Origin: Gammaproteobacteria bacterium
GTDB lineage: Bacteria > Gemmatimonadota > Gemmatimonadetes > Longimicrobiales > Gaopeijiaceae
Length of the DNA: 64,000 nt
Assembly (NCBI GenBank): GCA_028821195.1
Contig: JAPPHB010000130.1
Span: 62,001-126,000, forward strand
Reading direction: 5' to 3'
Both the position numbers and the translations under genes were made by a program. This document shows positions 1 through 11,672 of this stretch, one piece after another (the first letter of the stretch is position 1; every line of letters starts with the position of its first letter). The notes below the pieces were generated by a model. The model was not told the origin of the DNA. It saw only the letters and a list, made by a program, of their open reading frames with translations, and did not search any database.

Positions 1-2315
1 GGAATGCCCAGCTGGCGCCCCAGGGAGAAGGCTCCCTGCCCGTACAGGGTGGCGAAGTTGATGGTCTTGGCCTGATCGCGCATTCGCGGGCTGACCTCGT
101 CCACGGGCACGTCGAAGATCACGGCGGCGGTCTGGCGGTGGATGTCGCTGGCTTCGCGGAACGCGGTCACGAACGCGGGATCGCCCGAGAAGTGCGCCAG
201 GATGCGCAGTTCGATCTGGGAGTAGTCCGCGGTCAGAAGGACGTGCCCGGGGGCGGCCACGAAGCCCTTGCGGATCTCCCGCCCGATCCGCGTGCGGATG
301 GGGATGTTCTGCAGGTTGGGGTTGCTGGATGACAGCCGGCCGGTCGCGGCTACGGTCTGGTTGAAGTGCGTATGGATGCGTCCGGTGCGCGGATGGACGA
401 GCCCCGGAAGGGCGTCGATGTAGGTGCTGCGCAGCTTCTCCATGCGGCGATACTGCATCAGCAGCCGCGGGACCGGGTGGCCGAGCGCCTCGAGCTCCTC
501 CAGCACCGAGGCGGCCGTCGAGGGCCCCGTCTTGGTCTTGCGGATGACCGGGAGCCCCAGATCCTCGAAGAGCACGGTTCGCAGCTGGGGCGTCGAATTG
601 AGATTGAATTCGGATCCCGCTTCCCGGAAGATCTCCCCCTGCACCAGCCCCAGCTCGTACTCCAGCTGCCGGCTCATCTCGCTGAAGAAGAACGGATCGA
701 TGCGGACTCCGTTTCGCTCCATGCGCGCCAGCACCGGCACCAGGCGCATCTCCACATTCCGAAACAGGCCGTCCAGGGCGTGTCCCTCGAGTCTGGGCCG
801 GAAATGTTCGCGCAGGCGTCCCGCGCAATCGGCGCGCTCGCACGCGTAACGGAGGACCTTCTCCGGGGCGAGCCGAGTCAGCGGAACCTCCTTCTTCCCC
901 GTGCCGACGAGCTCCTTGAGCCGGATGGTCTCGAGCCCGAGCCTGTTCGCCGCCAGGGTTTCCAGTTCGTGGCCCCGGAGCTCGGGTTCGAGGAGATAGG
1001 ACGCCACCATGGTGTCGAACGAGCCCCCCCCGAGCGCAATGCCGGCCTCTGCCAGCGCGACCATCCCGTGTTTCAGGTCGTGACCGGTCTTGGGCACTCC
1101 GGGATCCTCGAGCAGATCGCGGAGCGGGGCCATGGCGGGGGAGTCGAGCGCGGGAAGATTGCTCGCCGACGCCGCGGACTCCGCCAGCGCCCCCATCTCG
1201 AGATCGAGGGCAGGCTCGTGGGCCAGAGGGAGGTAGCGAGCCTTCCCCGGCAGGCTCGAGAGGGCGATCCCTGCGATGGATCCGCGCAGCGGATCGGGGG
1301 ACGCGGTGAGCACGGCGACCGCCACGTCGCCCTGCGCCCGCGCTTCCCTGACCACTTCGTCGACTCCCACCTCGTCGAGCACCATCCGGTAGTCGACGTC
1401 CTCGTCCCTGGACGACACATCATCTGCCGGCGCGCCGGCAAAGCGCTCCAGGAGGGTGTGAAACTCGAGTTCCAGCAGCAGCTCGCGCATCCGCTCGCGG
1501 TCCGGAGCACGCACGGCCAGGCCGTCGAGGTCGAGGTTCACGTCCACGTCGGTGAGCATCGTCACAAGCTGCCTGGACAGCTGGATCTGGTCCGCGTTTT
1601 GGAGCAGGGACTCGCGCGGACGTTTGGCCCGCACCTCCTCCGCGTGCGCGAGAATCTGGTCCAGGTCTCCATACTGGTCGATGAGCTTGACCGCAGTCTT
1701 GGGCCCGATGCCCGGAGCCCCGGGCACGTTGTCCGAGGAGTCTCCGATCAGCGCCAGGTAGTCGATGATGCGATCGGGAGGAACCCCGAAACGCTTGCTC
1801 GCGTTCGACTCGTCGACCCACTCGGCCGAGGTGCCGGCGCGTCCCCCGCGCGCGGGCCGGAAAAGACGCAGGCCCGGGCGCAGGAGCTGGTAGAAGTCCT
1901 TGTCCCCCGAAACGATGACGGCCTCGATATCCTCCTCGAGCGCGAGGGCGCGCTGCGCCAGCGACGCGATCACGTCGTCCGCCTCGAATCCCTCCACTTC
2001 GACCACGGGATGATGGAGGGCATCCAGCAGCGACCGGATGCGGCCCAGGCTCTCGCGCAGGTCCTCGGGCATCTTCTCGCGCGTCGCCTTGTACTCGGGA
2101 TAGAGCTTCTTGCGCTGACTCGATCCCGCGTCGAAAACCACCGCGAGATAGTCGGGCGCGAACTCTTCCCGGATCCGGATCAGGTAGTTGAGGAAGCCCC
2201 ACTCCGCGGACGTGTTCTCGCCCCTGGAGTTGGTGAGGGGCCGGTTGGCGAAGGCGAAGAACGACTGGTAGATGAGCGCGTACGCGTCGATCAGGAAGAG
2301 GGTGGGCGGGTTCAT
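1..2315 (-). CDS. polA: DNA polymerase I (3' end cut by window edge)
   Basis: Family A polymerase for Okazaki-fragment processing and repair. The ATG at 2315 gives 771 codons before the window ends. The N-terminal 5'-nuclease shows VEGFEADDVIASLAQ, VSGDKDF and GDSSDNVPGAPGIGPKT. The polymerase domain has motif A (TADYSQIELRILAHFS) and the start of motif B (RDQAKTINFATLYGQG, with the O-helix Phe). The central 3'-5' exonuclease domain is present but its DEDY acidic residues look lost: the D-x-E strand reads VAVAVLTASPDP, LKYD is LKHG, and AAEDAD is ACERAD. Proofreading is therefore probably absent, as in Taq polymerase. It lies 16 bases downstream of the transglycosylase gene in the same direction and probably shares its transcript. 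Confidence 0.97.
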   Translation of the reverse strand, partial: MNPPTLFLIDAYALIYQSFFAFANRPLTNSRGENTSAEWGFLNYLIRIREEFAPDYLAVVFDAGSSQRKKLYPEYKATREKMPEDLRESLGRIRSLLDALHHPVVEVEGFEADDVIASLAQRALALEEDIEAVIVSGDKDFYQLLRPGLRLFRPARGGRAGTSAEWVDESNASKRFGVPPDRIIDYLALIGDSSDNVPGAPGIGPKTAVKLIDQYGDLDQILAHAEEVRAKRPRESLLQNADQIQLSRQLVTMLTDVDVNLDLDGLAVRAPDRERMRELLLELEFHTLLERFAGAPADDVSSRDEDVDYRMVLDEVGVDEVVREARAQGDVAVAVLTASPDPLRGSIAGIALSSLPGKARYLPLAHEPALDLEMGALAESAASASNLPALDSPAMAPLRDLLEDPGVPKTGHDLKHGMVALAEAGIALGGGSFDTMVASYLLEPELRGHELETLAANRLGLETIRLKELVGTGKKEVPLTRLAPEKVLRYACERADCAGRLREHFRPRLEGHALDGLFRNVEMRLVPVLARMERNGVRIDPFFFSEMSRQLEYELGLVQGEIFREAGSEFNLNSTPQLRTVLFEDLGLPVIRKTKTGPSTAASVLEELEALGHPVPRLLMQYRRMEKLRSTYIDALPGLVHPRTGRIHTHFNQTVAATGRLSSSNPNLQNIPIRTRIGREIRKGFVAAPGHVLLTADYSQIELRILAHFSGDPAFVTAFREASDIHRQTAAVIFDVPVDEVSPRMRDQAKTINFATLYGQGAFSLGRQLGI

Positions 2316-2331
2316 GCCCCGATGTCGCGCT

Positions 2332-4653
2332 TCATGAGTCGTCGCCGTAGAGCCAGCGATAGACCCTCAGGTTGCGCTCGACGTTCTTCACGTAGTTGCG
2401 CGTCTCGAAGAAGGGAATCCGCTCGGTGAAGCGCTGGAGGTCCGAGGCTTCGGGCAGGCGGCGCCAGCGGTTGGCGCGGGATGGGCCTGCGTTGTAGGCC
2501 GACAGCACCAGGGGCAGTTGGCCGTCGTAGCGGGCGAGCATCTGTGCGAGGTAGCGCGAGCCCAGGTGCAGGTTCACGTCGGCGACCCTCAGCGACGCGG
2601 CCGAGAAGGGGCGCGGTCCCTCCCGTCGTGCGAGTTCGCGTCCGGTCGCCGGCATCACCTGCATGAGCCCGACCGCTCCCGCGCTGGAGACGATTTCGGC
2701 GTCGAAGGCGGATTCCTGGCGCATCAGGGCGGCCATCAGGAACGGGTCCACTTCGCGCTTGGCCGCCTCGTCGAAGATGACGTCCCGATAGGGCAGCGGA
2801 TAGGCCGCGCGCACGAGGCGCGGCGAACGGGGGTATCCGGCGCTCTGGGCCCGTCCCGCGACGCGGATGCCCTCGATGTGCATGCGCTCCGCGATCAGCC
2901 CCTCGGCCAGCCGCAGCAGCGCTCCGGGGGAGCCTTCGGCCCGTTCGACCAATCGTGCCGCGGCCTCCGCGGCGGCCGACTTCATCCCCGCGCGCTTGAG
3001 CAGCCCGGCTTCGCGCAGCGGTTCGTACATCCAGAAGACCCCCGACTCGTCGAAGGGGGGATCGGGGTCCAGCTCGGGCTCGTGGTCCTGGCCGAGCAGT
3101 TCCGCTCCCAGGAACGCGTAGTAGGAGAGAGGATCACCGCGGGTAACGAGGGCCACATGCGCGGCCGTGCGTTCCTGGTCGCCCAGCCGGAGGCGGGCCC
3201 ATGCCGCCCAGTATGCGGCTTCCTGCCAGCGCCGTCCCTCGGGAAAGTCGGCGAGGTAGTTCTCGAAGACCGCGGCCGCGTGCTGGTGGTCGCCGGCACC
3301 GATGTGGAGCTGGCCGAGGCGCATGCGCGCCAGACCGGCGCGATCCATGGTGGGCGCCATCGACGCGGTTTGGCCGTATCCCTCCATGGCCTGGGAGAGC
3401 CGGCCCGTGTCGTGGTCGGCATCGGCGCGGAAGAAGATGAAGTCGACCGCCTGGCGGCTTCCAGGGAAGCGCTCCACCAACTGCTCCTGCGCCGTCTCCG
3501 CTGCGCCTCCCGCACCGAGCCGCCGCTGCACCCGGACCAGGTTGTCGAGGGCGGGCGCCCCCACCTCGGGGTCCTCGCTGCCGGCGAGGCTGCTGAACTC
3601 GTCCCTGGCTTCCGAGAGCCGTCCCGCACCCGCCATCAGGCGCGCGCGCGCCAAGCGAAGGGTGAGCGGGGGAGAGGTGGAGGCTTCCTCCACGTACCGG
3701 TCGTAGACACCAAGCGCGAGTCCCGTTTCGCCTCCGCGCTGAAGGACGCGACCCAGAGCCGGGAGGTCGTCGGTGGAGGCTGTGCCCGACTCGGCCACGG
3801 CGGTGGCGGCAAGGGTGGCGGCGCTGCCCCGGTCGACGGCGTCGAGCACGGCCCGGAAGGCGGCGAGCGCGCCTTCCCGGTCGCCGCGCGCCTGTCGCAG
3901 TTCGCCCAGCCTCGCCCATCCCCGTGCCCGGCGTCCGTCGTCCGAAATCGACGCGACGGTGCGGTCGAGGAAGGTCTCGGCGGCGGTGCTGTCGGCGACG
4001 GTCAGATAGGCGTCGGAGCGCAGCAGCCAGGTTCGTTCCCGGATCTCGTCGTCGGTGATGCCCCCGCTCGCCAGACGGACGCCGGCAGTGTCGCCCAGCG
4101 GAGCGAGAATCTCCGCGACCTCCAACCGCATGCGGCTATCGAAGAAGTCCGTGCGGCCCGTAGTGATGGCGTCAAGCGTCCCGAGCGCGTCTTCCGAACG
4201 GTTCAGGCGGGCGCGAATCCGGACCAGGCGCAGGACGGCTTCCTCGTCGCGGCTTCCGCCGGCGAGCCAGGCTCCCAGGGCCTGCTCTGCGGCTGCCCAG
4301 TCTTCCTCGGCTTCAGCCGCCAGGCCGAGGAGGAGCCATCCTTCCCCCGCATTCACCTCGTCCAGCCACTCGGCGTCTGCCAGCAGCTCGCTCACCTGTG
4401 TCCAGTTCCGCCAGCCCGCCTCGGCCCGGGCCAGCTCCAGGATGGCGGCTGGTTCGGGGGAATCGGTTGCGGCGAGCGCTTCCCGCAGCCGGATCGCGGT
4501 GTGCCAGGGCCGTTCGACGGGGACGCGGCTCTCCGTTCCGGTGGTCTGGGGAGCCGGCCGCGGGTGAGACAGCGAAGAGGCCGGGGCCGGCACGGCGATG
4601 ATCAGGGGCACCGCCGTGAGGAGGGCGGTTGTTTGTGCGGAGAGCGTCTTCAT
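2332..4653 (-). CDS. Soluble lytic murein transglycosylase with TPR-like N-terminus
   Basis: Exported, Slt70-like lytic transglycosylase that cleaves the MurNAc-GlcNAc bond of peptidoglycan to leave 1,6-anhydro ends. The ATG at 4653 gives 773 residues with a signal peptide (MKTLSAQTTALLTAVPLI, then a small-residue stretch). A frame-open start 36 bases upstream was rejected because it would run into the terminator hairpin of the gene above. About 600 residues of alpha-helical TPR-like repeats follow. The C-terminal SLT domain has the catalytic Glu in MRQESAFDAEIVSSAGAVG, then GLMQVMP and LVLSAYNAGP, and ends with ETRNYVKNVERNLRVYRWLYG-type sequence. polA follows after 16 bases. Confidence 0.93.
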   Translation of the reverse strand: MKTLSAQTTALLTAVPLIIAVPAPASSLSHPRPAPQTTGTESRVPVERPWHTAIRLREALAATDSPEPAAILELARAEAGWRNWTQVSELLADAEWLDEVNAGEGWLLLGLAAEAEEDWAAAEQALGAWLAGGSRDEEAVLRLVRIRARLNRSEDALGTLDAITTGRTDFFDSRMRLEVAEILAPLGDTAGVRLASGGITDDEIRERTWLLRSDAYLTVADSTAAETFLDRTVASISDDGRRARGWARLGELRQARGDREGALAAFRAVLDAVDRGSAATLAATAVAESGTASTDDLPALGRVLQRGGETGLALGVYDRYVEEASTSPPLTLRLARARLMAGAGRLSEARDEFSSLAGSEDPEVGAPALDNLVRVQRRLGAGGAAETAQEQLVERFPGSRQAVDFIFFRADADHDTGRLSQAMEGYGQTASMAPTMDRAGLARMRLGQLHIGAGDHQHAAAVFENYLADFPEGRRWQEAAYWAAWARLRLGDQERTAAHVALVTRGDPLSYYAFLGAELLGQDHEPELDPDPPFDESGVFWMYEPLREAGLLKRAGMKSAAAEAAARLVERAEGSPGALLRLAEGLIAERMHIEGIRVAGRAQSAGYPRSPRLVRAAYPLPYRDVIFDEAAKREVDPFLMAALMRQESAFDAEIVSSAGAVGLMQVMPATGRELARREGPRPFSAASLRVADVNLHLGSRYLAQMLARYDGQLPLVLSAYNAGPSRANRWRRLPEASDLQRFTERIPFFETRNYVKNVERNLRVYRWLYGDDS

Positions 4654-4670
4654 CGTCAGACCCATGGTCC

Positions 4671-4708
4671 AAAAATGACGAAAGGCCACCCCTTGGGGTG
4701 ACCTTTCG
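4671..4708 (-). terminator. Rho-independent terminator after exbB-like gene
   Basis: On the minus strand the arms CGAAAGGTCACCCC and GGGGTGGCCTTTCG pair over 14 positions with one G-T wobble. The stem is followed by CATTTTT. It lies 23 bases past the stop of the ExbB/TolQ gene and before the transglycosylase start, so it should end the exbB transcript and separate the two genes. Confidence 0.85.
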
Positions 4709-4730
4709 ACTGCGGAATTGCGGCTTCCGG

Positions 4731-5450
4731 CTATATGGACGCCCTCCCGGTTTCCATCGCGTGGAGCGCGTCGATCATCTTTTGGGCCGACTCTTCCATG
4801 TCGATGACCAGCGAGTCGATGCGCGACACGAAGAAGTTGTGGGCGATGCTCACGGGGATCGCGATCGTGAGGCCCGCGGCGGTCGTCAGGAGCGCCACCT
4901 TGATCCCGCCCGCGACCAGCGTCGCCTCGACCTCGCCGGCCAGCTCGATGGACTGGAACGCGATGATCATCCCGATCACCGTGCCCAGGAAGCCCAGCAG
5001 CGGGGCGATGTTGGTGAGGGTCGCCAGCACCACCAGGCCACGCTCCAGACGGCTCAGCTCGATGAGCCCCTGGTTCTCGATGGCCTTCATGACCCGGTCG
5101 GTGCCTTCCTCGTGCCGCTCGAGGCCCGCGTAGAGGATGTTGGCTGCGGGCGAGTTGGACTCGCGGGTGACCTCGATTGCCTCCTGCAATTGGGCGTCGG
5201 CGAGCAGCGTGTCGACCTCACCGAGGATCTTCTTGGTGCGGCGGCTCTTGGCCATCAGGTCGAAGAACTTCCAGATGATCACCAAGATACCCACGAAGAG
5301 GCAGATTCCGAGTGGCCACCGCATGAACGACATTTGGATCCAGACGAATTCGATCTGCTCGCCCAGGGTCTGATCGGGTGCCTCCATCCCGGGGATCTGC
5401 AGCAGCGCGACGTAGAGGTTGTTGAGTGCGGCCAAGGGAGTGCCCTCCAT
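4731..5450 (-). CDS. exbB: MotA/TolQ/ExbB-family proton channel protein
   Basis: Inner-membrane channel subunit that uses the proton motive force to drive a TonB- or Tol-type system. The 239 residues carry a first membrane segment (WPLGICLFVGILVIIWKFF), a cytoplasmic region with an SRRTKK stretch, and the conserved double-helix region (VVLATLTNIAPLLGFLGTV, then KVALLTTAAGLTIAIPVSIA) typical of TolQ/ExbB. An N-terminal extension of about 40 residues precedes the first membrane segment, as in several ExbB variants. No ExbD/TolR gene is adjacent: the next gene downstream is the transglycosylase, beyond a terminator. Whether it serves TonB, Tol or another machine cannot be settled. A weak promoter-like pair (TTCACC, 16 bases, TAGGAT) lies about 60-100 bases upstream. 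Confidence 0.88.
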   Translation of the reverse strand: MEGTPLAALNNLYVALLQIPGMEAPDQTLGEQIEFVWIQMSFMRWPLGICLFVGILVIIWKFFDLMAKSRRTKKILGEVDTLLADAQLQEAIEVTRESNSPAANILYAGLERHEEGTDRVMKAIENQGLIELSRLERGLVVLATLTNIAPLLGFLGTVIGMIIAFQSIELAGEVEATLVAGGIKVALLTTAAGLTIAIPVSIAHNFFVSRIDSLVIDMEESAQKMIDALHAMETGRASI

Positions 5451-5584
5451 GAGCTGATTTCAAGGCAAACGAAATGACTGCCCGCAGCGGACAGCCCACC
5501 GAGTCTACCGGAGCCTATCCTAGCACCGGAGCAGGTAAGGTGAACGTACCTCCGGGGTGTGTCAAGGGTTGCCTGGCGCTCGTC

Positions 5585-5737
5585 TCAAGCAGCAGGCGGG
5601 ATCGTAACTTTGGAAATGCCTGACACATCCGGGGCGGCACCTGAGCCGGTGCCATCGATGGCGATGCCGCCCATCCTGATCCTGTCTCCGATGGGCCGGG
5701 AGACGGGATCGCCGACGTAAGGGTCAGTGCCCCGCAC
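5585..5737 (-). CDS. Possible 50-residue ORF coupled to the STAS/HATPase gene
   Basis: GTG-initiated ORF of 50 codons that starts inside the last 14 bases of the STAS/HATPase gene in another frame. A purine-rich GGGCAGGAAG lies just before the GTG. The product (VRGTDPYVGDPVSRPIGDRI..., ending VTIPPAA) has a protein-like composition rich in Gly, Asp and Pro and is not Arg-rich like most shadow frames here. No family is recognised. It could be a translationally coupled small partner or chance in high-GC DNA. The rest of the 273-base gap before exbB shows only weak promoter-like sequence. Confidence 0.35.
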   Translation of the reverse strand: MRGTDPYVGDPVSRPIGDRIRMGGIAIDGTGSGAAPDVSGISKVTIPPAA

Positions 5738-6977
5738 CTTCCTGCCCTGCCCGTTGCAGGATGGCGCGGTCCAGCACGGCCCGAACCGGTGGCGACATCC
5801 GTCGCAAGCGGATGGCGCTCATGAAGCGGAGTGCCCCGAGCCGAACGAACAGCTTGCCGAGAAACTCGTCCGCGAAGCTGCTGGAGACGACCGATATGTC
5901 GCCGAAATCGACGTTCACCGGATGGTTCGGATACATCCCCATCAGATTCTCGAGCTTGGTCCGGGCCAGCTTGCCGGATGATCTGGATCCGACGGAACCG
6001 GCTTCCTTCCGTACCACGAAGCGCAGAACGTCTTCGGTCACGGCTTCGTACCGGTTCTCGACGTAGTCGCCCGCCGGATCGGCTCCGGTATCCTGAATGT
6101 CGAGCGCACGCCACAACGCTTCAGGATCAGAGTAGTCCAGGCTGACCACGACCAGCGTTCCGGCGACGGGGGAGGTTTGCTCGCGGGCTTCGAGGTCGCG
6201 CTGGACGCTTGCGTATCCGGAATGAATCACGAAGTCGCCTGAGCCCACTGTGGATGCCCGGTGCGTTCCGAAGAGGCCATTGCCTTGCCCGACCTCTTTG
6301 TCGCGGGTGATCCCGCGTCGGACTGCGAACTCCAGGGCGACGGGGTCCGAAAGCTCGGGTCGCGTAGTCCTCATGGTGGTTGGGATTCCCTGGCCGGCGT
6401 CGGCCACCGCGAATTCCAACCGTTGCCTGTTGGAATAGTGGCTCAGTTGCACCAACCCGCCCTGCTCCGAATCGGCGTGTTGCAGCACGTTGTCGGTTAT
6501 CTCGTTTACCGCCCACTCGAAGACCGCGAGATTGGAACGCGCGAGCTTGGCGGGAGAAGAGAGGACCGCGTCGAGAATGCGGTCCACGATTTCGCGCTGC
6601 CCGTCCGGCGACCTGAAGCGGCTGGCGGGCAGAACCGAGGCGGGGTGCCAAGCCGACTCGGCGAACCGTTGGGGTGCCATCAGGTGAGCCCAGTTCGCGT
6701 TCGCGAAGAGGCGCCGCAGGCTCGCGTCAGCAGGGCGAACCAGGGACACGGCCACGTCGGACTCGTCGTGGAGCCGGATGCATGCCGCGAGCACCGCCAG
6801 CATTGGGCCCGGAAAGGCCGAGGTTGTCGCGGCGAAGTCGAGCGTCACATCGGTAAAGCCCCTTTGGGTGGCATGATGGATGGCCGCCAGCACGCGCCGG
6901 AAGGAATCAAGGAGCAGGTCTCCGGAGACCCGAACGTGACCCCCTTCCCGGCTGACGTGCAGGTTGCTCGGATTCAT
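5724..6977 (-). CDS. STAS-like / HATPase / DUF4325 (STAS-like) fusion protein
   Basis: Cytoplasmic protein of 417 residues with three parts. Residues 1-110 look like a STAS-type alpha/beta domain (TDVTLDFAATTSAFPGPML). Residues about 125-285 form a GHKL ATPase: N-box NEITDNVLQHAD (159-169), G1 VADAGQGIP (191-199) and G2 GQGNGLFG (230-237). Residues about 335-405 match the DUF4325 STAS-like fold (VDFGDISVVSSSFADEFLGK). This resembles an anti-sigma-factor kinase joined to its antagonist modules, suggesting a partner-switching regulator, though no cognate sigma factor or phosphatase is nearby. The ATG at 6977 has no obvious ribosome site. A weak TTGACC-17-AGATTT lies upstream. HATPase and DUF4325 proteins also occur in accessory loci, so a defence or stress role is possible. 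Confidence 0.8.
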   Translation of the reverse strand: MNPSNLHVSREGGHVRVSGDLLLDSFRRVLAAIHHATQRGFTDVTLDFAATTSAFPGPMLAVLAACIRLHDESDVAVSLVRPADASLRRLFANANWAHLMAPQRFAESAWHPASVLPASRFRSPDGQREIVDRILDAVLSSPAKLARSNLAVFEWAVNEITDNVLQHADSEQGGLVQLSHYSNRQRLEFAVADAGQGIPTTMRTTRPELSDPVALEFAVRRGITRDKEVGQGNGLFGTHRASTVGSGDFVIHSGYASVQRDLEAREQTSPVAGTLVVVSLDYSDPEALWRALDIQDTGADPAGDYVENRYEAVTEDVLRFVVRKEAGSVGSRSSGKLARTKLENLMGMYPNHPVNVDFGDISVVSSSFADEFLGKLFVRLGALRFMSAIRLRRMSPPVRAVLDRAILQRAGQEGAGH

Positions 6978-7146
6978 GGCGCCGGCGTGAAAAGGAGGGG
7001 TATGACCTGTCCCGGAGAGACCATCCGGTTGCGAAATCTGATGGTTCCGGGGCGGCGGTCAACCGATCCTGAGTGTGATTGCCGGCCAGCCCCACTACGA
7101 GCCGGCCCCAATGCGAATAGTGAATGATCGGGGAGCGTCTCCACTC

Positions 7147-7926
7147 CTACCGCCGCAGCGTCCACTCGCGCGACCGATAGTGCCGCTCAAGCGAGCCCAT
7201 CCGCCGCATCGCCGGTTGCGGCAGCTCTCCCTCCGCCATCCCGGCGCCGAGTTCGGCTGCGAGCCCTTCCGCAACCGCCGTCGCGACCTCCTCCCACGAG
7301 GGCGCGCGGCCCAGCTGTTCGCGCAAGGTCGTGGACGCGGCTGCCGTGCCCGCAGCGGCCGGCCGCCGGCACAGTTCGCCTACCACGTCCTGGGATCCGT
7401 CGATCAGCACCGACCCGTGCTGCAACAGGGCGCGGCCGATGCGCGCCTGGGCGCTGCCGGTGAGCTTCCGCCCCCCCGCCACCACCTCCCCCCCGGCGGT
7501 CGCGTCGAAGCATGCGCCCGCCCGCGGCGGGCCGGGCGCCACCCCTGCGGCCAACCGGGCGTCCGCCCCGAGGGCGCGCAGTCCGGCGGCCAGGCCGGCG
7601 TGCACCACCGCGTAGGCCGCCCGCAATCGCCCCGCCGCGGCGACCGGGGCGACCACCGCGTAGGTCAGTTCGGCGTCGTGGAGCACGCCCCGGCCGCCTG
7701 TGGGACGGCGCACCACGTCGATGCCCAGCCGCCCCGCGCGCGCGAAGTCATAGATGTCCGCGGCCGGCTCGTGGCGGCCCAGCGAGAGGGTGGGTCGGAC
7801 CCAGCGGTAGAGGCGCAGCCATCCCTCGTCCGGTTCGACCGTGTCGGCGAGGGCATGGTCCACCGCCATGTTCGCCGCGCCGTCACGGGGCGGATCGAAC
7901 ACCACCGTCCACCGGAGGCGAGCCAT
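7147..7926 (-). CDS. lipM: Lipoate/octanoate protein ligase family (LipM-type octanoyltransferase)
   Basis: BPL/LplA/LipB-family enzyme of 259 residues, probably moving octanoate from acyl-ACP to a lipoyl-domain lysine such as that of GcvH. Motifs seen are RRPTGGRGVLHDAELTYAV, the Cys of GACFDATAGGEVV, and GGRKLTGSAQARIGRALLQHG. The Cys in C-F-D-A matches the catalytic Cys of Bacillus LipM, which favours octanoyltransferase over ATP-dependent ligase. It is the last gene of the gcvH-gcvP-hydrolase block, which supports a job in glycine-cleavage lipoylation. The ATG at 7926 fits the family start. The same frame stays open and protein-like upstream to about 8063 (for example LSSGEHWQDAARRLSGAA) but has no ATG, GTG or TTG, so the true start could involve an unusual codon. 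Confidence 0.85.
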   Translation of the reverse strand: MARLRWTVVFDPPRDGAANMAVDHALADTVEPDEGWLRLYRWVRPTLSLGRHEPAADIYDFARAGRLGIDVVRRPTGGRGVLHDAELTYAVVAPVAAAGRLRAAYAVVHAGLAAGLRALGADARLAAGVAPGPPRAGACFDATAGGEVVAGGRKLTGSAQARIGRALLQHGSVLIDGSQDVVGELCRRPAAAGTAAASTTLREQLGRAPSWEEVATAVAEGLAAELGAGMAEGELPQPAMRRMGSLERHYRSREWTLRR

Positions 7927-8063
7927 CCGGCGAACCGTCTCGCGCCACCCCGCCGCGCCGGACAGCCGCCGAGCAGCGTCCTGCCAATGCTCCCCGCTGG
8001 ACAGCCGCTGCCGCGTGCGCAGACCCGTCTCTTCAAGCGGGCCGAAGCGCCCCGCGACCTCCC

Positions 8064-8759
8064 TCAGCCCCCGCCCAGCTCCAGCACGTCCCCGCTGGCC
8101 ATCACCTCCACCCGCGCGCCGTCCCCTACCAGCGCCCGGAACGCCTCCGGGTCCTGCACGATGGGCGGGAAGGTGTTGTAGTGGATCGGCACCACCACCG
8201 AAGGCCGGATGAAGTCGACCGCGATGGCCGCGTCCTCCGGGCCCATGGTGAAGTTGTCCCCGATCGGCAGCAGGGCCACGTCCACTTGGCCGCGCAGCAG
8301 CTTCATGTCCGTCAGCAGCGCGGTGTCGCCCGCGTGGTAGACGCGGGTGCCGTCGGCGTCGATGAGCAGCCCGCCCGGGACCGTCGTGTACGCCCCGGTG
8401 TTGTCGCCGTGGACCTGTCCGCCGTGCAGCGCCGGCGTCATCTTCACGCGCCCGAACGGGAAGTTGAATCCGCCGCCGATGTGCATGGGATGCGCGTTCT
8501 CGACTCCCTGGGTCTGGGCGAACGCCACGATCTCGAAGGTCGACACCAGCGTGGCCCCTGTAGCGTTCGCCAGCGGGATGGCATCCGCGAAGTGATCGAA
8601 GTGCCCGTGCGAGCAGAGCACGTAGTCGACATCCCCCAGATCCGCGAGCGACAGGTCGTTGGCGGGGCTCTCCTCGTACCAGGGATCGATGGAGATGCGC
8701 GTGCCGTCGCTCAGTTCAAGCAGGAAGGTGGCGTGTCCGTGATACGTCAGCGCGGCCAT
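8064..8759 (-). CDS. UPF0173 metal-dependent hydrolase (metallo-beta-lactamase fold)
   Basis: Protein of 231 residues of the YtkL/UPF0173 type. The metal motif is SHGHFDHFAD, with further ligand regions in the Thr-Phe-Glu segment, YHAGDTALLTDM and VVPIHYNTFP. The start MAALTYHGHATFLLEL fits the family. A longer in-frame start at 8918 lies inside gcvP and was rejected. The gene begins 2 bases after the gcvP stop, so it is in the glycine-cleavage operon. The substrate is unknown, and no glycine-related role is established for the family. Confidence 0.9.
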   Translation of the reverse strand: MAALTYHGHATFLLELSDGTRISIDPWYEESPANDLSLADLGDVDYVLCSHGHFDHFADAIPLANATGATLVSTFEIVAFAQTQGVENAHPMHIGGGFNFPFGRVKMTPALHGGQVHGDNTGAYTTVPGGLLIDADGTRVYHAGDTALLTDMKLLRGQVDVALLPIGDNFTMGPEDAAIAVDFIRPSVVVPIHYNTFPPIVQDPEAFRALVGDGARVEVMASGDVLELGGG

Positions 8760-8761
8760 GG

Positions 8762-11635
<2,874 letters not shown>

Positions 11636-11672
11636 TACTCGGGAAATCCGCGGAGCGCGGATGCGGTGCTCC

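Noticed and set aside
366-2429. Long plus-strand ORF over polA
   Set aside because: It is antisense to polA. Its product is Arg/Gln/His-rich without motifs, while the minus strand gives clear polymerase motifs.
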